This document shows, in pieces, positions 26,143 through 34,000 of a stretch of DNA of 47,254 nucleotides. The DNA is taken from positions 1-47,254 of the forward strand of contig JALOPI010000027.1 in the NCBI GenBank assembly GCA_025453975.1. The letters are read 5' to 3'. How positions within the stretch are numbered: the first letter of the stretch is position 1; every line of letters begins with the position of its first letter. A program made the position numbers and the translations under genes. This stretch comes from Syntrophobacteraceae bacterium. GTDB lineage: Bacteria > Desulfobacterota > Syntrophobacteria > Syntrophobacterales > Syntrophobacteraceae. Under the pieces are notes generated by a model that worked only from the letters and a program-made list of their open reading frames with translations, was not told the origin of the DNA and did not search any database.

Positions 26143-26487
26143 ATGAAGAAAAACGACTGGAAGGTCCTGATCGATGCGCTGCTCTTCGTGGATCTCTGCT
26201 CCATAGCCGTCATCGGGCTGCTGCTCGCATTCGTGATCCCCACGGGAAAGACTCCCGAAGCCTCGAAGTTTCTGCTGGGACTGCATCGCCACCAGTGGGG
26301 CGACATCCATCTCTATCTGTCCCTCATGCTGCTGGGACTGCTGATCCTTCACGTCTGGCTCAACTGGACCTGGGTGGTTCAGTCCGCCAAAAGCTATGTG
26401 GGGGAATCGTGGAGGAAGTATCTATGGATGCTCTGCGGGGCCTGGATTCCGGTCCTTTTCGCCGCCTGGGTGCTCATGATGCTTTAG
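26143..26487 (+). CDS. DUF4405 membrane protein (114 aa)
   Basis: Three hydrophobic helices with the family's landmarks: TGKTPEASKFLLGLHRHQWGDIHLYLSLMLLGLLILHVWLNW. The conserved His residues (HRHQWGDIH and LLILHVW) resemble haem-ligating histidines of small cytochrome b-like proteins, suggesting electron transfer across the membrane; this is inference. ATG with a CTGGAGG site. The spacer 25870-26142 before it has no gene. A secreted OB-fold-like protein follows, an arrangement I have seen for this family. Confidence 0.82.
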   Translation: MKKNDWKVLIDALLFVDLCSIAVIGLLLAFVIPTGKTPEASKFLLGLHRHQWGDIHLYLSLMLLGLLILHVWLNWTWVVQSAKSYVGESWRKYLWMLCGAWIPVLFAAWVLMML

Positions 26488-26624
26488 AGCCCCGCCCGGA
26501 GCTGCCCTGTGTGGCACGGGAAAGGCCTTCGGGGCGGCGGGCCCCGAGGAGGCTGCGGGTCTGAGTGGGGTGCTGGAAACGCGTGCCCCGTCAATGCTCC
26601 ATCCGACAGAAGAGGAGGCTAGCC

Positions 26625-27086
26625 ATGAAAAAGCTCGGATTGCTGGCGGTGGTCATCACGGCTCTCGGTTTTCTTGCGGTTGCGGACGTTTCAGCGCAGG
26701 GACGCGGCATGGGGGAGGGGGGCGGAGGCTGGGGTCCGGGGACGCCTTACGGGCGGATGTATAACCCCCAGACCGTCGAGGTCCTCGGTGGAGAAGTGGT
26801 GTCCATGGACAGGATGACGCCCGGCAAGGGCATGAAGTACGGTCTTCACGCCATGGTGAAGACGGAAAAGGAGACCATCTCCGTGCACCTGGGACCCGGC
26901 TGGTACCTCGAGAACCAGGACATGGGGATCATCAAGGTCGGGGACAAGATCGAGGTGAAGGGCTCGCGCGTCACCTTCGAGGGCAAACCGGCCCTCATCG
27001 CCGCCGAGGTCAGAAAAGGCGACCAGGTGCTCACCTTGCGTGACGCCAACGGGATTCCCGCCTGGAGCGGCTGGCGTCGACGGTAG
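26625..27086 (+). CDS. Secreted OB-fold-like protein (153 aa)
   Basis: Signal peptide (MKKLGLLAVVITALGFLAVADVSA, cleavage after SA), a Gly-rich linker, then a compact beta domain: VEVLGGEVVSMDRMTPGKGM, ISVHLGPGWYLENQDMGIIKVGD, KIEVKGSRVTFEGKPALIAAEV and VLTLRDANGIPAWSGW. It is the shape of the periplasmic OB-fold proteins related to magnetosome MamS/MamX-like or DNA-binding-annotated proteins; function is unknown. ATG with AGAGGAGGC. It ends the same-strand run begun by arsR and probably works with the DUF4405 protein upstream. Confidence 0.75.
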   Translation: MKKLGLLAVVITALGFLAVADVSAQGRGMGEGGGGWGPGTPYGRMYNPQTVEVLGGEVVSMDRMTPGKGMKYGLHAMVKTEKETISVHLGPGWYLENQDMGIIKVGDKIEVKGSRVTFEGKPALIAAEVRKGDQVLTLRDANGIPAWSGWRRR

Positions 27087-27114
27087 TACCGCCGGACGCC
27101 AATGACCGCCCGGA

Positions 27115-27152
27115 TCGGCCGGCTCTCAGGCTGGAGCTGGGGAGCCGGCCGA
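27115..27152. terminator. Strong hairpin after the OB-fold gene
   Basis: 11-bp perfect stem (tcggccggctc 27115-27125, gagccggccga 27142-27152) without a T run. It lies 28 bases after the OB-fold gene's stop and may end or stabilise the transcript. Confidence 0.4.
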
Positions 27153-27359
27153 GGAGTCGGTGCGAGAAAGCTTCGACGGGCCCATGACCAACGCCGGAGG
27201 GGGCTGCCCACCTCCCCCGGTCCTCGCCCCGGGTCTGGCTCGGCAGCCCGTGGCCCGGCGGCCGGGGCACCATGGCTCAGGCACTTCTCGCTCATCTCCA
27301 TGGTTGGATGGCCGAGGGGCCCATTCCATTTTGACCGCTCGGCCTGGATCCCGAGGCTC

Positions 27360-28058
27360 CTAGAACAAGTTTTGCCCCATATGCCTTGAGCATTGAAAAC
27401 CTTTGCCCAGATCACACCACACGCAGGTATCCTCGATACCTTTCGTTATGGCGAGCTGAGCCTCGCAATTCCCGCACAACCGCTCCTCTCCCGGTTTCAT
27501 GACACCATTGCACGGTGCATTGGCCATGGGACAGTTCAGGGTGCAAAACCCGCATTGCTTGCACAAATCCCGCATGTCCAGGGCGTGGGTCACGCGACGG
27601 TCACGGCCTCGCCCTACAAATCCCAGGGAATTTGCGTTGGCCATCTTTCCGCAGTAGCGCACACACCGCCCGCACAAGACACAATCATCATTTCTGAAGG
27701 GGTATCGGACTTCCTTCACCCCACATCGGACGGCAAGGTCTTGAATGGCTCGAGAATTGGGGGCCTGCGCCACGAGAAGCTCGGCAATGTTTCGCCTCAG
27801 CCTCAAAATCTTCTCGGAGTGGGCCTGAATGACCATGCCTTCCTGCACGCCCAGTGTACAGGATGTGGTTACCTTCGCCTTCCCGTCCTTGACATGCTCG
27901 ACGATACAAATGCGGCATGCCCCGATATCTTCGAGAAGAGGCATATGACAAAGATGGGGGATGCAGATACCGAACTGGATGGCGGCATCGAGGACACTGA
28001 TTCCTTTGGGCGCGCGGATGGTGGCGCCATCAATGGTCAAGGATACATACTGCTGCAT
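27360..28058 (-). CDS. HoxU/NuoG-N-terminal-like iron-sulfur subunit (232 aa)
   Basis: Electron-carrying subunit of a NAD(P)H diaphorase module. A plant-type 2Fe-2S domain has ligands C37, C48, C51, C67. Two 4Fe-4S motifs follow, C126-x2-C129-x2-C132-x3-C136 and C166-x2-C169-x2-C172-x3-C176. The His-Cys (H-x3-C-x2-C-x5-C) motif usual in NuoG/HoxU between them is not present: the region reads QAPNSRAIQDLAVRCGV. A C-terminal tail with C195-x2-C198 and C212-x2-C215 plus C223 looks like an added zinc ribbon or rubredoxin-like site. There is no H-cluster hydrogenase domain. The start has a GAGGTG site overlapping the end of the NuoF-like gene region. Confidence 0.85.
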   Translation of the reverse strand: MQQYVSLTIDGATIRAPKGISVLDAAIQFGICIPHLCHMPLLEDIGACRICIVEHVKDGKAKVTTSCTLGVQEGMVIQAHSEKILRLRRNIAELLVAQAPNSRAIQDLAVRCGVKEVRYPFRNDDCVLCGRCVRYCGKMANANSLGFVGRGRDRRVTHALDMRDLCKQCGFCTLNCPMANAPCNGVMKPGEERLCGNCEAQLAITKGIEDTCVWCDLGKGFQCSRHMGQNLF

Positions 28059-28070
28059 ATTTTCACCTCA

Positions 28071-29924
28071 TCAGATGACGGTTATTGCCTCGAATTCACA
28101 CACGCCCCTGCAGATGCCGCATTTCTGACATTTCTGGGAATCGATGATATGCGCCTGTTTCTTCGTTCCTTCGATGGCCTCGTGAGGACATGCCCTCCTG
28201 CAGGTGCCGCAGCCAGTGCACTTGTCCGCATCGACCCCGTAGCGGATGAGAGCCTTGCATACTCCGGCTGGACATCGTTTCTCGTGAATGTGTGCTTCGT
28301 ACTCATTGGCAAAATAGCGCAAGGTGGAAAGCACCGGATTGGGCGCCGTCTTTCCCAGACCACAAAGAGCTGTCTCGCCGATGGTATCGGCAAGCTCTTG
28401 AAGAAGGCCGATCTGCTCGGACCTGCCACGGCCTTCCGAAATATCGTCCATGATTTCGAGCATCCGGCTGACCCCGATCCGGCAGGGGACGCATTTACCG
28501 CAGGATTCGTCCTGGAGAAAATTCAGGAAGTATCTGGCCACATCCACCATGCAGGTTCCCTCATCCATGACGACCATTCCACCGGACCCCATCATGGAGC
28601 CGGCCGCATGGAGTGAATCAAAGTCCACCGGAAGGTCGAAATGACTCGCGGGCAAACACCCCCCGGATGGTCCTCCTGTTTGCACTGCCTTGATTGCCTT
28701 ACCGTTCTTTGGTCCTCCGCCGATATCGAACACGACGCTTCGCAAGGGAGTCCCCATGGCGACCTCGACCAAACCTGTGTTCTTCACATGCCCGGTGAGA
28801 GCCAGGATCTTGGTTCCCTTGCTGCCCTTGGTTCCGATGGAATTGAACCATTGGGAGCCTTTGTCTATGATGCATGGAACATTCGCCCAGGTTTCCACGT
28901 TGTTCAGGACAGTGGGCTTGTTCCACAGCCCCTGCTTCACGGTGTGGATGTCCTTGGGGCGAGGCTCGCCAACCTTTCCTTCCAGCGAGGCCATGAGGGC
29001 AGTGGATTCGCCGCACACGAACGCCCCGCCTCCGCGGGCCACCTCAACATCAAAGGAAAAAGACGAGCCGAGGATATTCTCACCCAGCAGCCCGTATTCC
29101 CGGGCTTGCTGCACGGCCAGCTTCGCATGTTGCACGGCCAGAGGGTACTCCTTCCGAACATAGATGTACCCTTTGCTCGCCCCAACCGCCCAGGCTCCGA
29201 TCATCATCCCCTCGATGACCATGTGCGGGTTGCCTTCGAGTACGCACCGATCCATGTAGGCTCCGGGATCTCCCTCATCGGCATTGCAGACGACGTACTT
29301 CTCGTCTCCAGCCGCCTCAAAGCATTCGAGCCATTTGCGACCAGTGGGAAATCCACCTCCGCCACGTCCCCGAAGTCCCGAGGCAACGATTTCATCAATG
29401 ACAGCCCGGGGCTGAGTGGCGGCAAGAGCTCGTCCGAGAGCTGAATATCCTCCGATGGCTATGTAATCCTCGATGGCCCGAGGGTTTACCTTCCTGTTGA
29501 ATGAAAGCAGCTGCCGATCCTGGGCCTTGTAGAAGGGAATGTCCGATTCGCGGAGGATCTTTTCCTCAGAGACGGGATCCGTATAGAGAAGCCGATCGAT
29601 GACTTCTCCATGACGAACCGTGCCTGCGACGATCTCCGGAATGTCTTCCGATGACACTTGGCAGTAGAGCAGATTGGAAGGCTCGAAGACCATGACGGGA
29701 CCCTGCTCGCAGAAACCATGGCACCCGGTCGTGCGCAACAGGACATCCCCGGCAAGGCCTTGTGCCGACAGCTCGGCTTTCAAAGCGTCAATCACTTTTT
29801 GAGCCTTCGAGGCCTGGCAGCCCGTTCCTCCACAGATCATGATCGTTGTTTTGTAGCGCTTGTTCTCCTCAACTACTCGCTGGCGCATGGCGTCGAGCTC
29901 ATCGAAGCGATGGATTCTAGGCAT
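28071..29924 (-). CDS. NuoF-like diaphorase subunit with added ferredoxin domains (617 aa)
   Basis: NAD(P)H-oxidising flavoprotein. Domains: N-terminal thioredoxin-like 2Fe-2S (C31, C36 in MICGGTGC, then TTGCHGFCEQGP). Next the NuoF core with the FMN/NAD sites GLRGRGGGGFPTGRKWL and GGGAFVCGESTALMASLEG, and the 4Fe-4S motif ESCGKCVPCRIG. The C-terminal bacterial ferredoxin has two 4Fe-4S motifs (CTGCGTCRRACP and CQKCGICRGVCE). The layout equals HndC/NuoF of NADP-reducing or electron-bifurcating complexes. The ATG at 29924 has GAAGGAA and overlaps the end of the NuoE-like gene by eight bases, so translation is coupled. Confidence 0.93.
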   Translation of the reverse strand: MPRIHRFDELDAMRQRVVEENKRYKTTIMICGGTGCQASKAQKVIDALKAELSAQGLAGDVLLRTTGCHGFCEQGPVMVFEPSNLLYCQVSSEDIPEIVAGTVRHGEVIDRLLYTDPVSEEKILRESDIPFYKAQDRQLLSFNRKVNPRAIEDYIAIGGYSALGRALAATQPRAVIDEIVASGLRGRGGGGFPTGRKWLECFEAAGDEKYVVCNADEGDPGAYMDRCVLEGNPHMVIEGMMIGAWAVGASKGYIYVRKEYPLAVQHAKLAVQQAREYGLLGENILGSSFSFDVEVARGGGAFVCGESTALMASLEGKVGEPRPKDIHTVKQGLWNKPTVLNNVETWANVPCIIDKGSQWFNSIGTKGSKGTKILALTGHVKNTGLVEVAMGTPLRSVVFDIGGGPKNGKAIKAVQTGGPSGGCLPASHFDLPVDFDSLHAAGSMMGSGGMVVMDEGTCMVDVARYFLNFLQDESCGKCVPCRIGVSRMLEIMDDISEGRGRSEQIGLLQELADTIGETALCGLGKTAPNPVLSTLRYFANEYEAHIHEKRCPAGVCKALIRYGVDADKCTGCGTCRRACPHEAIEGTKKQAHIIDSQKCQKCGICRGVCEFEAITVI

Positions 29925-30399
29925 TTCCTTCCCCTCCATTGTCCCCATTACCCATTTTTTGAATGCTCTTTCTGAGCTTCCCCGGCGTTACGTGGTGAGA
30001 GTACTCATTGTTCTCCACCACGACAGGCCCGAGGGCGCAGGCTCCGAGACAATTGACGCACTCGACCGTGAAGACGCCGTCCTCCGTGGTATCTCCCGGC
30101 TGGATCTTGAGCTGCCCTTTCACCTGATCGATGAGAAGACCAGCCCCCCTCACGTGGCAAGCCGTTCCCGTGCAGATGGTGATGATGTTCCTGCCCTTTG
30201 GTTTGAGAGAAAAGGCCTTGTAGAAGTTGGCGACACGAAACACTTCGATGAGCGGGACGCCAAGCTCCGTGGACACGGTCTGCATGGCATCGCCGGAAAG
30301 GTATCCGGACTGATCCTGGATATCCTGCAATACCTCGATGAGTTGATGGGGCTGGCTACGCCTGCCTTCCAAGATGGATTCAAGTGCTGAGTCGGCCAT
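29917..30399 (-). CDS. NuoE/HndA-like 2Fe-2S subunit (160 aa)
   Basis: Thioredoxin-fold subunit binding one 2Fe-2S cluster through C76, C81 (CTGTAC) and C117, C121 (CVNCLGAC). First gene of the diaphorase operon (NuoE, NuoF, HoxU-like). ATG 30399 follows GGGAGGACGTTCAGC; the longer frame to 30531 crosses the divergent promoter region and is rejected. It should pass electrons to or from the NuoF-like partner in the cytosol. Confidence 0.93.
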   Translation of the reverse strand: MADSALESILEGRRSQPHQLIEVLQDIQDQSGYLSGDAMQTVSTELGVPLIEVFRVANFYKAFSLKPKGRNIITICTGTACHVRGAGLLIDQVKGQLKIQPGDTTEDGVFTVECVNCLGACALGPVVVENNEYSHHVTPGKLRKSIQKMGNGDNGGEGNA

Positions 30400-30456
30400 G
30401 CTGAACGTCCTCCCGATTTCCAGTTGGTTGGTGGATGTTGACCGCATCGAAGTTAT

Positions 30457-30484
30457 TTGGTAGGTAGGCGGGGGTAAATACAAT
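30457..30484 (+). promoter_or_regulatory. Candidate promoter of the LuxR-type regulator
   Basis: TTGGTA (30457-30462), 16 bases, TACAAT (30479-30484). Start near 30491 would place the inverted repeat at 30500-30520 just downstream, a position suited to autorepression. Confidence 0.45.
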
Positions 30485-30499
30485 AAGAATGCACTGTGA

Positions 30500-30520
30500 A
30501 TGCCTATTGTATATAGGCAT
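30500..30520. promoter_or_regulatory. 21-bp inverted repeat operator between diaphorase operon and regulator
   Basis: atgcctat-tgtat-ataggcat, eight perfect base pairs each side of a five-base centre. It sits between the divergent genes and is the best-formed symmetric site in the intergenic region, so it is probably bound by the adjacent LuxR-type regulator. Confidence 0.55.
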
Positions 30521-30583
30521 ATCGATGCCAATTATATACGCATGGAATGCATAGATCATATGGGGAACAGGGAGAGATTCCGT

Positions 30584-31543
30584 ATGCACAAAGGGAAAGA
30601 GCCCATCAGAGAAGCTGGAGTGGTGGCGTTTGATCGGAAGGAGTGGACCGCCCGCCTTTGGAAGATCCCTCATGATCAGGAAATGATGGAGCCGGTCAGG
30701 ATCGCATCCGCCCTCCGGGAGCGCATTAAAGAGCTCAACTGCCTCTATGGAATCGCTCAGCTTGCGGAACGCTTTGGCGATTCGATGGAAGAGCTCCTGG
30801 CGCATCTCGTGGAATTCCTTCCCTTATCGTGGCAGTTTCCGGAAGTGACCTGTGCACGGATCGTCTTCGATGGCAGGACGTACAAGAGCCAGGGATTCAA
30901 GGTGAGCGACTGGCGTCAGACGTCTCGGATATTCGTTTACAAGGAGCCTTTGGGAGAGGTTGCGGTCTTCTACCTGGAGGAGCGGCCCGCGGCGGATGAG
31001 GGCCCGTTCCTCAGTGAGGAGAGGATCATGCTGGACGAAGTCGCCAGGCGCATCGGGGCTATCGCTATCCGGCTCTCCGCCGAACGGGAGCTCCAGGATG
31101 CCAATAAGCAGCTGATGCTCGAGCGGGGTGCTCTGCAGGAGTCCAACACGGCGCTACGCGCCGTCCTGGCAAGAATCGAGGAAGAGAAGCAAAGAATCTA
31201 CAGGGATGTGCAGGTCAATGTCGAAAGGGTTGTTATCCCCCTCTTGCATGCGCTGGCGCTGGAACTGCCCAAAGAGAAGCGTAAGTACCTAGAGATCCTG
31301 AGGAATAACCTTGAGGAAATCACATCGCCTTTCTTGAGGAAGCTTTCAGGTGACTATCAAGTCCTCACGCAGACGGAGATCGGCATTTGTGACATGATTC
31401 GTAACGGTATGCGGACGAAGGACATTGCGCAGCTCAGGGGAGTATCGGCCTCAACGATCAACCGGCACCGAGAGCATATCAGAAAAAAACTGAAGATCAC
31501 CAACTGTGAGGTCAACCTCGAAACCTACCTCAAGTCCTTGTAG
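30584..31543 (+). CDS. GAF-like sensor with LuxR-type HTH (319 aa)
   Basis: Transcription regulator: N-terminal GAF/sensor-like part (about 40-180, WQFPEVTCARIVFDGRTYKS and PLGEVAVFYLEERPA), a coiled coil (about 185-225), a helical linker (RKYLEILRNNLEEITSPFLRKLS), and a C-terminal LuxR/GerE-type helix-turn-helix (LTQTEIGICDMIRNGMRTKDIAQLRGVSASTINRHREHIRKKL). ATG 30584 has GGGAGAG at a good distance. Earlier in-frame starts at 30500 and 30542 lie in or next to the operator repeat. Divergent from the diaphorase operon, which it most likely controls; ligand unknown. Confidence 0.8.
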   Translation: MHKGKEPIREAGVVAFDRKEWTARLWKIPHDQEMMEPVRIASALRERIKELNCLYGIAQLAERFGDSMEELLAHLVEFLPLSWQFPEVTCARIVFDGRTYKSQGFKVSDWRQTSRIFVYKEPLGEVAVFYLEERPAADEGPFLSEERIMLDEVARRIGAIAIRLSAERELQDANKQLMLERGALQESNTALRAVLARIEEEKQRIYRDVQVNVERVVIPLLHALALELPKEKRKYLEILRNNLEEITSPFLRKLSGDYQVLTQTEIGICDMIRNGMRTKDIAQLRGVSASTINRHREHIRKKLKITNCEVNLETYLKSL

Positions 31544-31649
31544 AGCCAAGATGGGGTGCGGAATGCACGCTTCGGCTAAGCCGGCTGGAAAATGCTCCGG
31601 GAATGGGGGCCGGCGAAGGAGCCAGCGCGGTCCATGGGCCGCGTGGCCT

Positions 31650-32471
31650 TCACTCGCGAATGGTGGCCGAGGCGCTTCGGTCGAAGGGGTTCGTTCTCCG
31701 GGCCAGGGAGAAGAGATAGGGGAAGTGCACACGGAGGTGGCTCATGTAGATGAGCCACTGGCCGGAAAGGAGCCTGTAGATCCTCTCCATGTCGCCGGCC
31801 AGGTGCTTCAGGTCCGGTGCGGGGAGGGCGTGCAGGTCGTGCCGGTTGAGGAGCTCATCGCGGAAATGGAAGATGGCTCGCAGAAGCTCCGTGAAGGATT
31901 CGTGCTCCAACAGGATGGGGTTTTCGAGCAGCCTGAGAAGGAGGTCCCCTTTTTTTTCCAGAAAGGCCTTCACTTCGGAGAGGTCCACGGCGGCGGCGCT
32001 CACCTGGTGACGGTGCCGGGAGAGTCCGTTCATCTCCTCCTTGAACTTTTCGTCTCCCCACTCACCGATGGTGGAGAACGCACGGGGCAGCGAGGCGGGA
32101 TCGGGATCGGCCCCCGAGAGGGTCTTGAGAAGACTGGTTCCGATCTCGCTGAAAAAAAGCCCCAGGATCATGTTGAGCTTTTCCACCCGGACTTCCTTGT
32201 CCCGCCGTTTCAGCATGACCTGCGTGATGCCGGCCACGACTTCGAGGAAAGTGCCCACTCCCGTCACGATGAGGGCAATGGCCAGCATCTTCCCCTCGGT
32301 GGTCCGGGGGCTGATGTCTCCGTAGCCCACGGTGGCGACGGTGACGATGCTGAAATAGAAGGCGTCCAGGAGATCGAGGTTTTCCACGTAGGCGAAGACG
32401 ACGGTTCCCAGGATCATGACCGAGAGGAACAGCAGGAGAAAGAGCTTCAGTCTGAATCCGGATGATTCCAT
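31650..32471 (-). CDS. Two-TM potassium channel with cytosolic helical domain (273 aa)
   Basis: Ion channel with two membrane helices (about 8-28 and 62-85) and the selectivity filter TVGYGD (47-52) between them. The cytosolic remainder (about 90-273) is helical and is not an RCK/TrkA-N nucleotide-binding domain, which such channels often have, so the gating signal is unclear. It is the last gene of a three-gene operon with tag and a YkgJ-like gene; the gap is 39 bases. A GGGAG site precedes the ATG at about 12 bases. Confidence 0.9.
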   Translation of the reverse strand: MESSGFRLKLFLLLFLSVMILGTVVFAYVENLDLLDAFYFSIVTVATVGYGDISPRTTEGKMLAIALIVTGVGTFLEVVAGITQVMLKRRDKEVRVEKLNMILGLFFSEIGTSLLKTLSGADPDPASLPRAFSTIGEWGDEKFKEEMNGLSRHRHQVSAAAVDLSEVKAFLEKKGDLLLRLLENPILLEHESFTELLRAIFHFRDELLNRHDLHALPAPDLKHLAGDMERIYRLLSGQWLIYMSHLRVHFPYLFSLARRTNPFDRSASATIRE

Positions 32472-32510
32472 GGCTTAAATAGACTCCCGTGAGATGGATT
32501 TGGGGACGGT

Positions 32511-33152
32511 TCAGTCCCCATTCGCTGTCATGCCGCCCTGGCCGTCTCCTGATTCCACCGTCAGCTCGTAGAGGGCTTCCAGCAGGAGTCGGGCCCGCCG
32601 GATCTCCTGAAGCACAGCCGTGAAGGCTCGCTGGATGGGGATAGGCTCCTGCCGCAGCCGTTCCATCTGCGGCTCGCAGAGAAACCAGACGCAGACGTAT
32701 GGCCTGGCGCGGCGGCTCAGGCCGCAGCCCTTGGGGCCGAGATAGCGGCACGGAAGACCTTCGCTGGTGCGGGTCTGCCCGGGCACGCCCGCCTCGCCGA
32801 GGACCGCCAGGTGGATCAGGTCCGTCAGGTTGAAGAACACCTTGCGGCCATGGCAGCAGGGATCGGGACAGCCGGGGCAGGTCGCCCGGCAGTAGGCCGT
32901 CATGAGAGGGTCCAGCCGGTGGATGAGGGCGGCGATGTGCTCGGCGATGCGGGAAAAGGCCGGGTCTCCCGAGCGACGCACCCGGTCGTGAATGATCTGA
33001 AAGCGCAGCCTCCACTCGGCGTCTTCCAGGGGATGCCGCAGGAGAGCCGTTTCCCCGCACTTCTCCGACGCCCGCATCAGGAGATGGGGAGGGACCCATG
33101 AGTCGAGGCCGGGGTCTTTCCCGAAGCGCGCGCGTCTCGCACCAGCCGTCAT
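32511..33152 (-). CDS. YkgJ-type cysteine-cluster protein (213 aa)
   Basis: Family of presumed Fe-S or zinc-binding proteins. The cluster motif is CRATCPGCPDPCCHGRKVFF with later Cys in GLPCRYLGPKGCGL and YVCVWFLC. Helical flanks. The ATG overlaps the stop of tag by four bases (ATGA), so it is translationally coupled to the glycosylase gene. Biochemical role unknown; the context suggests nothing more specific. Confidence 0.8.
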   Translation of the reverse strand: MTAGARRARFGKDPGLDSWVPPHLLMRASEKCGETALLRHPLEDAEWRLRFQIIHDRVRRSGDPAFSRIAEHIAALIHRLDPLMTAYCRATCPGCPDPCCHGRKVFFNLTDLIHLAVLGEAGVPGQTRTSEGLPCRYLGPKGCGLSRRARPYVCVWFLCEPQMERLRQEPIPIQRAFTAVLQEIRRARLLLEALYELTVESGDGQGGMTANGD

Positions 33153-33817
33153 TCCTCTCCAACCATCCTTCCGCGCATCCGATGCGGGTCACCGCTCCCG
33201 GGATTCTCACTCACGGGGACTCCCCCAAGGCCGTCAAGCCCGGCGATGCCCATGATCTGGGCATGGCGATAGCACCCCGTCACGTGGTCGTTCACCATTC
33301 CCACCGCCTGCATGAAGGCATGGCAGATGGTCGCTCCCACGAACCCGAAACGGCGCTTCACGAGGTCCCGGCTCATGCTTTCCGACTCCCGGGATGTCGC
33401 CGGCACTTCCTCGAGGGTGCGCCAGGCGTTCTGCTTGGGGATGCCGTCGACGTAGCGCCAGAGAAAGGCATCCAGGGAGCCGTATTGCTCCCGGATGTCC
33501 AGCACCCCCCGGGCGTTTCGGACGGCGGCTTCGATCTTGCGCCGGTTTCGGACGATGCCGGCATCGGCCAGGAGGCGATGGAGGTCATCCTCGGTGTAAC
33601 GGGCGATCCGCTCGGGATCGAAGCCGTGGAAAGCCCTCCGGTAGTGCTCCCGCTTTCGGAGGATCGTGATCCAGCTCAGCCCGGCCTGGGCCCCTTCCAG
33701 GACCAGCATTTCGAAGAGGTGCCGGTCGTCGTGAGCCGGGACCCCCCACTCCTCGTCATGGTAAGCCCGGTAAAGGGGATCGCTGCCGCACCATCCGCAT
33801 CGGACTGCCTCGCTCAT
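33149..33817 (-). CDS. tag: DNA-3-methyladenine glycosylase I (222 aa)
   Basis: Base-excision repair enzyme removing 3-methyladenine. Highly similar to the textbook Tag: RCGW...DPLYRAYHDEEWGVP, LEGAQAGLSWITIL with the active-site Glu at 41, DAGIVRNRRKI, FGFVGATICHAFMQAVGMVNDHVTGC. The N-terminal Cys and the C-terminal His/Cys (HVTGC) form the zinc snap. It carries a C-terminal extension of about 30 residues beyond that. AGGAA just before the ATG. First gene of the tag-ykgJ-channel operon, divergent from the alpha-2-macroglobulin gene. Confidence 0.96.
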   Translation of the reverse strand: MSEAVRCGWCGSDPLYRAYHDEEWGVPAHDDRHLFEMLVLEGAQAGLSWITILRKREHYRRAFHGFDPERIARYTEDDLHRLLADAGIVRNRRKIEAAVRNARGVLDIREQYGSLDAFLWRYVDGIPKQNAWRTLEEVPATSRESESMSRDLVKRRFGFVGATICHAFMQAVGMVNDHVTGCYRHAQIMGIAGLDGLGGVPVSENPGSGDPHRMRGRMVGEE

Positions 33818-34000
33818 TTCCTGACCTGACCCGCGGAAAACCGGTTTTTTTGTTCATCCGCATGGACGGATTCCTGTATATAGTCCATGCAAAAGAGCCT
33901 GGGACTGCTCATGCTTCATCCTTATGCGGGCTCGTCCCCCTTCGCCATCCGAGAGCAGTAAGCCGGCAGTGCGGTGTATCCCTCGACCTTTGGAGGTCCC

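Noticed and set aside
26500..26535. TGTGGCACGG as a possible sigma-54 -24 element
   Set aside because: No TTGC -12 element at the required spacing; the same holds for TGGCAC near 9080.
31544..31649. Terminator between the convergent LuxR-type regulator and the channel gene
   Set aside because: Only short imperfect stems and no T run on either strand.
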